From Palsa-504 sp963806335 (GTDB taxonomy: Bacteria > Actinomycetota > Actinomycetes > Streptosporangiales > Streptosporangiaceae): DNA of 64,000 nt. The translations under genes were made by a program, and so were the position numbers. Positions 57,701-64,000 of this stretch are shown here, piece by piece (the first letter of the stretch is position 1; each line of letters starts with the position of its first letter). The DNA lies in assembly GCA_963806335.1 (NCBI GenBank), contig CAWDXO010000008.1, forward strand, positions 124,001 to 188,000. Direction: 5' to 3'. Below the pieces are notes generated by a model, which worked only from the letters and a program-made list of their open reading frames with translations, was not told the DNA's origin and did no database searches.

Positions 57701-57833
57701 GCTGTTCATCTCACCGAAGACGGCCAGCGTCCACGTGTCCAACATCCTCGCCAAACTGGGCGCGGCCAGCCGCGGTGAGGCCGCGGCCAAGGCGCACACC
57801 CTGCACCTATTCGACCCGGCCGACCCCGGCTAG
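54765..57833 (+). CDS. LuxR-family transcriptional regulator of the LAL type (AAA ATPase + HTH)
   Basis: The 1,022-residue regulator contains an N-terminal AAA/STAND ATPase: Walker A LLGGEAGVGKSRLVGEF near residue 60 and Walker B VVLVIEDAHWADRSSRDLL near 165. A long helical TPR-like region (about 400-930) follows, then a C-terminal LuxR helix-turn-helix (LTGRERDVLRLVAAGRSNRE, IAAELFISPKTASVHVSNIL). LAL proteins are large ATP-dependent activators, often of transport or catabolic genes. I chose ATG 54765, which follows GAGG and lies 8 bases after the previous stop. Later Met codons (54834) would also preserve the ATPase. Its target is unknown. Confidence 0.9.
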   Translation: MTGATGPRDLAGMSDPRGMLALEMSGRASSPVLVGRDEQMAALAAAFTDVRQGGPSAVLLGGEAGVGKSRLVGEFGAVAAGAGARVLTGGCLELGTDGLPFAPFTAVLRDLVHEMGADAVAAMLPGRTTRGLARLLPELGEPDASSDPGEARARLFEEVLGALEHLARQSPVVLVIEDAHWADRSSRDLLTFLIGNQRAISGLLIVVTYRSDELHRTHPLRPLLAALDRFDWVERMELPRLSQHDTGELVVRILGRELATDLTDALYHRSAGNPLFVEALLRCDGELSCELPESLRDLLIGSVRRLPEDTQEVLRVASAGGATTGHALLAAVTGLDDDKLTRALRPAVLGNVLRPQADRYAFRHELIREAVHDDLLPGEHGRLHSRFAEAIDADPALVPPGRAAIETAHHWHSAHDSTRALTAAWQAAAQADRAVAPAERLSLLARVLGLWDQVPDAEVRIGADHVRALEEATSAAYDAGEFERGIALATSGLKELDAAIEPVRVAQLLESRGHFKMRLGRKDFGQDLEDALSYVPADVAPATRVKILLSLARCAPKVSQERSYAEEALALARQSADEASEANALLSLAMFDAASGQQAAAGSGPLQLIAQARAMAERSRADGVLLNAAVNESHLLEGAGEHELAAEAARRATVSADAQRLSRTSGSLLAINQAEPLFALGRWDEALKIATGAMDLYLAPGPLHRSMLRVLAGCITLARGDQAAAARSVLAARDALRSARYEDQHQLPLARLEILLALDVDGPAAAIAATSATMDRFDLSGGSPRYAWPVVTAGITAALAAVRQAGVAHDEGRYDEAAALADRLRTVAEKLEAFGPVQRAFRLTFIAADAHATRLLTGDGEPADLLAAWDHAAAAWADLNEPYPLGLTLLEAAEYALACGDRDGAAARLQRAVPLAAGLGAQPLSKQIAALARRARIRLDGQDGDVAAPDNGALRLTGRERDVLRLVAAGRSNREIAAELFISPKTASVHVSNILAKLGAASRGEAAAKAHTLHLFDPADPG

Positions 57834-57995
57834 CCGCGCCGGGATCAGCCAGCGCCGTGGGCTGCGGGCGCTGGCGGGCGCCGGTTGCGAGGAGCTGCCA
57901 TCGCAGAGCCTCGATGTGGGGCCGAAGGTCCCGGCCTCGTGGTCGCCGGACCGCCGCGCAGCGGGCGGTCGACCACGCTGATGAGCCTGGCCCGG

Positions 57996-59102
57996 TCAGG
58001 ACGACAGGGTGTAGGGCTGCGCCCAGGCCTGCAGCGCGGCGACCGCCGACGGGGCGAGGATCTGGTCGTTCTGGGCGACGCCGGGCAGGTGCAGGAGGTG
58101 ATTGACGCCGGCCAGCACGCGCAGCCCCGGGCCGGTGGTCCCGGCCGCGGTCAGGGCGCTGAGCAGGGGCTTAATCGTGGCGAGCGGGACGTTGGTGTCC
58201 TGCGTGCCTGCCGTGACCAGGACCCGGGTGCCGCTCAGCAGCCGCGCCGCGAGGGACGGCGGGTACACCGCGTCGTCCGAGCGCACGTAGCGCGCGTTGG
58301 CGGGGGTGAGGATCCACGGCGTAAGCAGTTGCACGACGGCGGGGGCCAGGCCGGTGACGTCGACCGGCCGCCCCGCCCGGAATTCGGCGATGGCCCGCTG
58401 TACCCCGGCCGCGTTCCGCTGGCCGCTGGCCGCATGAAGCGTCCCCTGCCGGACGGCCGCGTCGATCTGCTCGCCGGCCTGGAGCTGGATCAGGGTGAGG
58501 AACCGCGCGTCCTGCGGCTCGATCAGGGCCAGGCCGGCGGGCCGCGGCGACACCGACTCAGCCACCAGCAGCGCGTACATCCCCCCTTCGCTGTGCCCGA
58601 CTACCAGCATCCGGCTGGCGTTGGCCTGCGGCTGAGCACGGAGCAGGTGATAGGCCGCGTCGGCCTGGCTGATGTACGCGGCCAGGTCGATGGAGCCCGG
58701 GTCACCGGCAAAGGTGCCGCCGCCGGTCAGGCCGCTGAAGTACTTGTCGAACCGCAGGCTCATGATGCCCATCCGGGCCAGGGCGCCCGCGATCAGCTGC
58801 AGGATGTGCGGGGTGAAGCCCGCGATGGCGTCGTCTCCGTTACGGTCGCTGGGACCGCTGCCCGCTATCAGCAGCGCGGCGGCCAGGTGCTGGCCGGCCC
58901 GGTGCGCCGGGATATCGAGGGTCGCGTAGGTGGTGGTGCCGTTAACGGCGAACGAGACATCCCGGCTGACCGCCGCCACTTGCGGCGAGGATCCGGGCGT
59001 GCTGCCGGTGGCGTCCTGGCCGGCGGAACCGCACGCGGCCAGTCCCGTACCGAGCGCAGCCGCTAGGGCCACCAGGTAAACCGTCCGCGCGGCGTGGTGC
59101 AT
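57996..59102 (-). CDS. Secreted alpha/beta hydrolase lipoprotein
   Basis: The signal peptide ends in a lipobox LAAC (Cys24), so the 368-residue protein is membrane-anchored outside the cell. The hydrolase fold shows LLIAGSGPSDRNGDD near residue 80, the nucleophile elbow VVGHSEGGMYALLVAE near 168, the acid in TAGTQDTNVPLATI near 297 and the His in GVNHLLHLP near 335. This pattern is typical of the YuxL/BD-FAE-like esterase-peptidase group. It is convergent with the LAL gene. Substrate unknown. Confidence 0.87.
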   Translation of the reverse strand: MHHAARTVYLVALAAALGTGLAACGSAGQDATGSTPGSSPQVAAVSRDVSFAVNGTTTYATLDIPAHRAGQHLAAALLIAGSGPSDRNGDDAIAGFTPHILQLIAGALARMGIMSLRFDKYFSGLTGGGTFAGDPGSIDLAAYISQADAAYHLLRAQPQANASRMLVVGHSEGGMYALLVAESVSPRPAGLALIEPQDARFLTLIQLQAGEQIDAAVRQGTLHAASGQRNAAGVQRAIAEFRAGRPVDVTGLAPAVVQLLTPWILTPANARYVRSDDAVYPPSLAARLLSGTRVLVTAGTQDTNVPLATIKPLLSALTAAGTTGPGLRVLAGVNHLLHLPGVAQNDQILAPSAVAALQAWAQPYTLSS

Positions 59103-59240
59103 GCCCTCCCTTTCCGTGTTCCGTGGACACGGCCGTCAGGACTTCCCTGGGCTGCCGCGGCCGGTCCCGACGAAGGTGAGCCGTATCGTTGCCTCGTGCC
59201 ATCAATAGAATAAAGGTTCGACCATGGGTATGCTGGCGTT

Positions 59241-59687
59241 ATGGTCACTTATACGCCGTCCGGGTGGCCGGCGGGGGTGCATCCGCCGGGCAGTGAGGAC
59301 TTCGAGTCCACCGCGGTGGGCTGGCTGCTCGAGGTGGTGCCGCCGGATTACCGCCTGCACGGCGTGCTGCGACGCTATCCGGTCGCGCTCGCCGCCCTGG
59401 CCAGGTACCACTCGAAGGCCTGCGTCGAGGGCGCGCGGCACGGTTACCGTGCGGCGCGCGCCGACCTGGCCGGAGCGCTGCCGCCGCACGCCATCGATAC
59501 CGTGCTGGCCGCCTACCGGAAGGAAGGCGCGCGGCTCGCCGCCACCGCTCGCGCGGTTGGCCTGGTCGAACGCGCGCTCCGCGGTGAGGTCTTCACGCCT
59601 GAGGGCGAAGTGGCGCCGAAGATGGCTGGCCAGGAAGGAAAGGGCGGTCTAGCCGAAAGGGGGAAAGACGGCCAGGTCAGAACGTGA
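59241..59687 (+). CDS. Conserved actinobacterial protein of unknown function
   Basis: In the 148-residue product the first 110 residues are compact and rich in Ala/Leu/Arg (AVGWLLEVVPPDYRLHGVLR, RRYPVALAALARYHSKACVE). The last 35 are Lys/Gly-rich and probably disordered. I recall homologues as hypothetical proteins in Streptomyces-like genomes. No enzymatic motif is seen. It starts with ATG 59241, only about 20 bases after an AT-rich TATTCTA-like region on the plus strand, so the leader is very short. Confidence 0.68.
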   Translation: MVTYTPSGWPAGVHPPGSEDFESTAVGWLLEVVPPDYRLHGVLRRYPVALAALARYHSKACVEGARHGYRAARADLAGALPPHAIDTVLAAYRKEGARLAATARAVGLVERALRGEVFTPEGEVAPKMAGQEGKGGLAERGKDGQVRT

Positions 59688-59755
59688 GACGATGACAGCA
59701 AGGCAGCCTTGGGGGCGGGCACTAGATCTGCGGGCAGCGTGAGGGAAGTGAGCCA

Positions 59756-60322
59756 GTGGCGCGGCGGCAGGCCCGGATCCTTCTGGTTGACGACCGGATG
59801 GAGAACCTGGTCGCCCTGGACGCCATCTTGTCGTCCCTGAACCAGATCCTGGTGCCGGTCCGGTCCGGTGAGCAGGCGCTGGAGGCCCTGCTCACCGATG
59901 AGTTCGCAGTCGTCCTGCTGGATATCGTAATGCCGGGGATGGACGGCTTCGAGACGGCCGCGCAGATCAAGCGGCACGCCAAGACCCGTGACGTGCCGAT
60001 CATCTTCCTGACCGCCGCGATCGGGCCGCCGGAGCAGGCATTCCGCGGCTACGCCGCCGGTGCGGTCGACTACCTGGCCAAGCCGTTCGATCCCTGGGTG
60101 CTCAAGTCCAAGGTGTCGGTCTTCGTCGACATCTACCTGAAGGGCTCCCGGCCGGACGACCTGTCCGAACCGCTGGCCGCCGTCGAGGAGACGGTCGCCA
60201 TGCTGCGCGACCTGCCCGCGGTGACCAAGGACGCCGAGGCGGAGAAGACGACGGACCGGCTAGCCCGGCAGGTCGGGCGACTGCGCGACGCTATCGACGC
60301 GGGCCGCGAGGGAAGCAGCTGA
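59756..60322 (+). CDS. Orphan response regulator (REC domain with helical tail)
   Basis: In the 188-residue product, residues 6-125 form a CheY-like receiver: ILLVDDRMENLVALDAIL (acidic pocket), VVLLDIVMPGMDGFETA with the phospho-acceptor Asp, FLTAAIGPPE and the conserved Lys in VDYLAKPFDP. The C-terminal 55 residues are a charged helix with no DNA-binding or enzyme domain. Such stand-alone receivers relay signals between kinases or control partner proteins. No kinase gene is adjacent. GTG 59756 follows GGGAAG. Its last 63 bases overlap the convergent acyltransferase gene. Confidence 0.88.
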   Translation: MARRQARILLVDDRMENLVALDAILSSLNQILVPVRSGEQALEALLTDEFAVVLLDIVMPGMDGFETAAQIKRHAKTRDVPIIFLTAAIGPPEQAFRGYAAGAVDYLAKPFDPWVLKSKVSVFVDIYLKGSRPDDLSEPLAAVEETVAMLRDLPAVTKDAEAEKTTDRLARQVGRLRDAIDAGREGSS

Positions 60323-60946
60323 GCCGGGCGGCGACCAGCCGTCACCCGGCTGGTAGGTCCTGACCACCCGGGCCGGGACGCCGGCCACCACGCACCGGTC
60401 CGGGACGGCGCCGCGGACCACCGAGCCGGCCGCGATCACGACGTTGCGGCCGATGCACGCCCCCGGCAGGACGACCGCCCCGGCCCCCAGCCAGCTCCCC
60501 GAGCCGATCCGGACGGCGGCGTTACGCGGCATCTGACGTCCGATCGGGACATCCGGGTCGGCGTACCCGTGGTTCTGATCGGTGATGTAGACATACGGGC
60601 CGGTGAAGACATCATCCCCGATGACGAGCGAATGGTGCGCGACGATATGGCTGCCCCGGCCGATCACGCACCGGTCCCCGATCTGGAGCACCGGGGCCGG
60701 GCCGAGATCCTGGCCGGGCACCATCCCGGCCGACAGGGTGACGAACGCGCCGATGAGGGTGTCCGTCCCGATCGCGATCGAGCGCTCCCCGAAGACCGAT
60801 CCCAGCGGGAAGGCCGCGAGCGATCCGCGGCCGAACGCGGCGAACCGCCGGCCGGCGGGCGTATCCGCCGTGACCATCCCGCCGTGCTGCACCGCTTCCC
60901 AGCCCCAGTGCACCGCCCGCCACCGCAGCCGGCCCAGCCAGCGCAC
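60260..60946 (-). CDS. Hexapeptide-repeat (left-handed beta-helix) acyltransferase
   Basis: The 228-residue product has isoleucine-rich hexapeptide turns (VLQIGDRCVIGRGSHIVAHH, SLVIGDDVFTGPYVYITDQN) and the active-site-like loop DQNHGYADPDVPIG. The coil end VRIGSGSWLGAGAVVLPGACI and IGRNVVIAAGSVVRGAVPDR is followed by AGVPARVVR. This matches the maltose/galactoside O-acetyltransferase group, which transfers acetyl from acetyl-CoA to sugars or lipids. It ends inside the convergent response regulator gene. The start is one base from the rlmN stop, suggesting co-transcription. Confidence 0.86.
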   Translation of the reverse strand: MRWLGRLRWRAVHWGWEAVQHGGMVTADTPAGRRFAAFGRGSLAAFPLGSVFGERSIAIGTDTLIGAFVTLSAGMVPGQDLGPAPVLQIGDRCVIGRGSHIVAHHSLVIGDDVFTGPYVYITDQNHGYADPDVPIGRQMPRNAAVRIGSGSWLGAGAVVLPGACIGRNVVIAAGSVVRGAVPDRCVVAGVPARVVRTYQPGDGWSPPGSAASLAARVDSVAQSPDLPG

Positions 60947-60947
60947 G

Positions 60948-62141
60948 CTAGCCGACCGAGGCGGCCAGCTGGCCGCAGGCGCCGTCGATCTCCCGGCCCC
61001 TGGTGTCCCGCACCGTGACCGGGACCCCGTGGGCCTCCAGGCGGCGGACGAACTCGCGCTGCGCGGCTGGCCGCGACGCCGTCCATTTCGACCCGGGCGT
61101 CGGGTTGAGCGGGATCAGGTTGACATGCGCCAGCCGGCCGGCCAGCAGCGAGCCCAGCGCATCGGCTCGCCACGCCTGGTCGTTGATGTCCTTGATCAGG
61201 GCGTATTCAATCGAGACCCGGCGGCCGGTGACCGCGGCGTAGTCCCACGCGGCGGCCAGCACCTCGGCGACCTTCCACCGCCGGTTCACCGGGACGAGGG
61301 TGTCGCGCAGCTCATCATCCGGGGCGTGCAAGGACACGGCCAGCGTCACCGACAGACCCTCGGTGGCCAGCCTGGTGATGGCAGGCACCAGGCCCACGGT
61401 GGAGACGGTGACCGAGCGCTGGGAGATACCCATGCCTTCCGGCACCGGCTCGGTCAGCCTGCGGACGGCCGCCAGCACGCTCGCGTAATTGGCCAGCGGC
61501 TCCCCCATGCCCATGAACACCACATTGGAGACCCGCCCGGGACCTCCGGGCACCTCGCCCGCCGCCAGCAGCCGAGCGCCCGCCACCACCTGGCCCACGA
61601 TCTCGGCGGTGGACAGGTTGCGGGTCAGGCCCGCCTGGCCCGTCGCGCAGAACGGGCACGCCATCCCGCAGCCGGCCTGCGACGACACGCACATCGTCAC
61701 CCGGTCCGGGTAGCGCATCAGCACCGACTCCACCAGCGCCCCGTCGAAGGCCCGCCACAGGGTCTTGCGGGTGGTCCCGTCGTCGCACGAAAGCTCGCGT
61801 TCGGTGGTCAGCAGCCGGGGCAGCAGGGCCCCGGCCAGCGCGTCGCGAGACGCCCGCGGCAGGTCGGTCATCTCATCCGGTGAGTCGGTGTACCGGCCGA
61901 AAAAATGTCTCGACAGCTGGCTGGCCCGGAACGCCGGTTCACCCAGCCCGGCTACGGCGGCGCGGCGCTCGGCCAGCGGCAGGTCAGCCAGGTGCCGCGG
62001 CGGCCGGCGGGCGCCCGCGCGCCGGGCCTTGGAGTCGTGGGAGCCCGGCGTACCCGGCAGCTTCTCGGTCAGGGTGAGCTCGACCGGTCCGCTGGGTTCT
62101 GGCACCACGGGATGCGGGGCCGGGGGCCGGGGAAGTGACAC
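60948..62141 (-). CDS. rlmN: 23S rRNA (adenine2503-C2)/tRNA methyltransferase RlmN
   Basis: The 397-residue radical SAM enzyme has the cluster-binding CGMACPFCATGQAG (CxxxCxxC) near residue 155, GMGEPLANY near 210 and NPTPGSKW near 330. The mechanistic C-terminal Cys lies in DGACGQLAASVG. It methylates adenosine 2503 of 23S rRNA by a Cys-methyl intermediate. GTG 62141 has CGGAG five bases upstream, and that ribosome site is formed by the arm of a partial dispersed palindrome (62147-62155). Its placement after cdsA on the same strand is common in actinobacteria. Confidence 0.93.
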   Translation of the reverse strand: MSLPRPPAPHPVVPEPSGPVELTLTEKLPGTPGSHDSKARRAGARRPPRHLADLPLAERRAAVAGLGEPAFRASQLSRHFFGRYTDSPDEMTDLPRASRDALAGALLPRLLTTERELSCDDGTTRKTLWRAFDGALVESVLMRYPDRVTMCVSSQAGCGMACPFCATGQAGLTRNLSTAEIVGQVVAGARLLAAGEVPGGPGRVSNVVFMGMGEPLANYASVLAAVRRLTEPVPEGMGISQRSVTVSTVGLVPAITRLATEGLSVTLAVSLHAPDDELRDTLVPVNRRWKVAEVLAAAWDYAAVTGRRVSIEYALIKDINDQAWRADALGSLLAGRLAHVNLIPLNPTPGSKWTASRPAAQREFVRRLEAHGVPVTVRDTRGREIDGACGQLAASVG

Positions 62142-62146
62142 GACGC

Positions 62147-62171
62147 TCCGTTCGGATATATAAAGATTTTT
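62147..62171. repeat. Partial copy of the GTCCGTTCGG element before rlmN
   Basis: TCCGTTCGG (62147-62155) is followed by an A/T-rich core ATATATAAAGATTTTT like the cores at 18734 and 30031, but the second arm is missing. Read leftward, the arm gives the rlmN Shine-Dalgarno CGGAG and the core a possible TATATA -10. Confidence 0.55.
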
Positions 62172-62224
62172 CTAGGGTCACTACAGGATAGGCCGCACGA
62201 TTCGCGGTTATGGCCTGCACGAGT

Positions 62225-62260
62225 TTGTGGGACGCGGCGAAGTCAGTACATTTCGTTTCA
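62225..62260 (+). promoter_or_regulatory. Probable leaderless promoter of the SUFU-domain gene
   Basis: TTGTGG (62225-62230) and TACATT (62247-62252) are separated by 16 bases. The ATG at 62260 begins 7 bases after the -10 box, where transcription should start. No ribosome site precedes this ATG, which fits a leaderless mRNA, frequent in actinobacteria. Confidence 0.5.
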
Positions 62261-63372
62261 TGGGCACCCCGCACCCAGAAGCCATCAGGCCCGGGCCGCC
62301 GCGGCCGCCGGTCACGCTGCTCGAGAGTTTCAGCCCCTACGGAAGCCGTAAGGTCACCGTCGAATACGACGGGCTGACCACGGCCGCCTACCTGCACGAC
62401 GACACCGCCGCGATATCCGCCACCTGGATCGCCAACCACCGGCCCGCGCCGCCCAGCGCCGACCAGGCCCGGCTCGACGCCGGACGCGCGCCGCTGATGC
62501 CGGCCGGGCGCACCAAGCATCCGGGCGGCCGGCCGCCGCTGCGGGCGGGCGCGCTGGATGCGCTGTGGTTCGAAGAAGGCGACGGGGTCGCGATCTACGA
62601 GAACGGGCGGCCGATCGCAGTGATCGCGGGCTGGTCCGACATGGACCGCGGGATGCCCGGCTACAGCAGCGACGTGATCGGCCAGACCCCGTTCGGCTGG
62701 TCACTCGACGATGCCATGGAAGGACTCGCGCCCCGGCTCGAGCGGTCCCGGGCTTACTGGCGCTGGCGGCAGTCGGGCAGCGGATGGGGGCAGTTCCAGC
62801 AGGCGCTGCTGGGCCACCTGCTGCCCAGGCTCGGTCCGGGCGGGCATTACTGGGACGCCTCGGCGGGCAACCAGCCCCTCACCGGGGTGACCGAACGGCC
62901 GTCGGGACCCCGCCGTTCCTACACGGTCCTGTCCACCGTGGGCATGAGCTGCCAGCGGATGCCGGTCGTGGAGCAGGTCCTGGACGACCCGAGCGGGTAC
63001 GCGCGGATCGAGCTCGCGCTCGCCACGACGTTGCCCAGCGCGCAGGCGGCCCGGGTGTTCCTGTGGCTGGCGACTTACCCGTGGCGCGCGGTGACCTGGT
63101 TCGGGCCCGGCCACAGCGTCCGCTGGTATCACGAGCCCGCGACGTTCCCGCTCGGCGCAGGCGAGGCGGTCCTGCTGCTCGACTCCCCCGCTACGCTGCC
63201 CGGACCTGAGCCACCCGACCTGTCGGGCTTCGCGTTCGGCGGGGACCCGGTCCGCTGGCTATGGATCGTCCCGATCTCCGAACGGGACCGGCAACTGGCC
63301 AAGGAACACGGCTCCGCTCACCTGGTGAGCCGGCTCGCGGCGCAGCAGAGAAGCTGGATCGCGGGGTCGTAG
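62260..63372 (+). CDS. Suppressor-of-fused (SUFU) domain-like protein
   Basis: In the 370-residue product the C-terminal half (HYWDASAGNQPLTGVTERPS, VLSTVGMSCQRMPVVEQV, RIELALATTLPSAQAARVF, LWIVPISERDRQLAKEHGS) follows the bacterial SUFU-like domain. That domain is found in proteins linked to immunity or contact-dependent systems and in many hypothetical proteins. The N-terminal half (residues 10-160) contains a possible beta domain (WFEEGDGVAIYENGRPIAVI). No toxin or antitoxin partner is seen nearby, so its role is unknown. The ATG 62260 start rests on the promoter spacing. Confidence 0.72.
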   Translation: MGTPHPEAIRPGPPRPPVTLLESFSPYGSRKVTVEYDGLTTAAYLHDDTAAISATWIANHRPAPPSADQARLDAGRAPLMPAGRTKHPGGRPPLRAGALDALWFEEGDGVAIYENGRPIAVIAGWSDMDRGMPGYSSDVIGQTPFGWSLDDAMEGLAPRLERSRAYWRWRQSGSGWGQFQQALLGHLLPRLGPGGHYWDASAGNQPLTGVTERPSGPRRSYTVLSTVGMSCQRMPVVEQVLDDPSGYARIELALATTLPSAQAARVFLWLATYPWRAVTWFGPGHSVRWYHEPATFPLGAGEAVLLLDSPATLPGPEPPDLSGFAFGGDPVRWLWIVPISERDRQLAKEHGSAHLVSRLAAQQRSWIAGS

Positions 63373-63466
63373 CAGCGTGCTGGTCGTTGCCGGGCCGCGG
63401 CCGCTGGCGGTGGCCGCACCGATCCAAGACTGGGACCGGCAACTCCCCGGAGAGGGGCGGGTAAAA

Positions 63467-64000
63467 CTAACGGACCGGAATAAATACGGACAGCAGGAGC
63501 CACACCACGGGCGCGACGACCAGGAGCGAGTCGAGCCGCTCCAGGACCCCGCCGTGGCCGGGCAGCAGCGTGCCCATGTCCTTGATGTCAAGGTCCCGCT
63601 TGATCATGGATTCGACCAGGTCACCGAGGATCGCCGCGCACACCGCCGCGGCTCCGGTGACCAGCCCGGCCCAGACGTGGCCGTGCAGCAGGAACCGCAG
63701 GCACAGCGCCCCGCCGGCCAGGCAGGCAAGGACTGAGCCCGCGAAGCCTTCCCAGGTCTTCTTCGGGCTGATGGCGGGGGCCATCAGATGGCGGCCGCCC
63801 CGGCCGAGCGTGATCCCGGCGGCGTAACCGCCGATGTCGCTGCAGATGGTCAGGATGATGAAGGTCAGCACCCGGCGCGCGCCATCGGCGGGCACCAGCA
63901 TAGCCACCGCGAATGACGCGAGAAACGGCAGGTAGATCACCGTGAAGACGGCCGCCGTCACGTCCTTGACGTAGCCGGAGGCCCCCCCGGGCAGGCGCCA
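63467..64000 (-). CDS. cdsA: Phosphatidate cytidylyltransferase, C-terminal part (cut by window edge)
   Basis: The visible ~177 residues form four to five membrane helices and include CSDIGGYAAGITLGRGGRHL and PAISPKKTWEGFAGS. They end with the CDP-diglyceride synthetase signature IKRDLDIKDMGTLLPGHGGV and LERLDS, where the usual Asp-Arg is Glu-Arg. The enzyme makes CDP-diacylglycerol from phosphatidate and CTP in the membrane, the entry point to phospholipid synthesis. The frame is open to position 64000, so the start lies outside. It is upstream of rlmN on the same strand, with the SUFU-like gene inserted in the opposite direction. Confidence 0.93.
   Translation of the reverse strand, partial: WRLPGGASGYVKDVTAAVFTVIYLPFLASFAVAMLVPADGARRVLTFIILTICSDIGGYAAGITLGRGGRHLMAPAISPKKTWEGFAGSVLACLAGGALCLRFLLHGHVWAGLVTGAAAVCAAILGDLVESMIKRDLDIKDMGTLLPGHGGVLERLDSLLVVAPVVWLLLSVFIPVR

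Overview
The window is from a high-GC actinobacterium. The evidence is GC-rich codon third positions throughout, a WhiB7-type regulator beside uvrD2 and a mycoredoxin, LuxR-family LAL and FadR/GntR regulators, an rlmN–cdsA pair, and many genes joined by ATGA or GTGA overlaps. I cannot fix the genus from sequence alone. Frequent LLM, acyl-CoA dehydrogenase and amidohydrolase genes would suit a soil lineage such as Streptosporangiales or Frankia relatives. No rRNA, tRNA, CRISPR array or intact insertion sequence was recognised.

Region 1 (about 1-25.5 kb) is a catabolic island. After a truncated membrane protein, a PspA-like coiled coil and a FadR-type repressor come a MaoC protein, a crotonase, four acyl-CoA dehydrogenases of the heteromeric type, SDRs, a HMG-CoA-synthase-like/DUF35 fusion followed by an SCPx-type thiolase, two MaoC subunits, an AMP-dependent ligase fused to a hotdog thioesterase, a methyltransferase, two amidohydrolases, a flavin-dependent LLM oxidoreductase and a quinone-oxidoreductase-like protein. 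The arrangement resembles actinobacterial steroid side-chain beta-oxidation with retro-aldol cleavage, but no ring-degradation genes are present and the substrate is unknown. It carries deletion scars, tandem repeats and dispersed palindromes.

Region 2 (25.5-38.3 kb) is mixed. It has whiB7 with a structured leader, tesB, uvrD2, mrx1, an orphan C5 DNA methyltransferase, a ParA/ribbon-helix-helix pair next to DnaA boxes, typA with a disturbed 5' end, a small membrane protein, a crotonase, and a cluster of broken genes (CHAP, carboxymuconolactone decarboxylase, vWA).

Region 3 (38.4-54.3 kb) holds a secreted GH5 glycosidase and a leftward myo-inositol operon: iolC, an aldolase, iolB, iolD, mmsA/iolA, a sugar ABC importer, an iolE-like isomerase, iolG and an iolH-like isomerase. 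A divergent GntR/UTRA regulator lies beside two perfect palindromes. Two further inositol-type genes behind the regulator are decayed.

Region 4 (54.5-64 kb) contains a small basic protein, a large LAL regulator, a lipoprotein hydrolase, an orphan response regulator, a hexapeptide acyltransferase, rlmN, a SUFU-domain protein probably read from a leaderless transcript, and the 3' part of cdsA.
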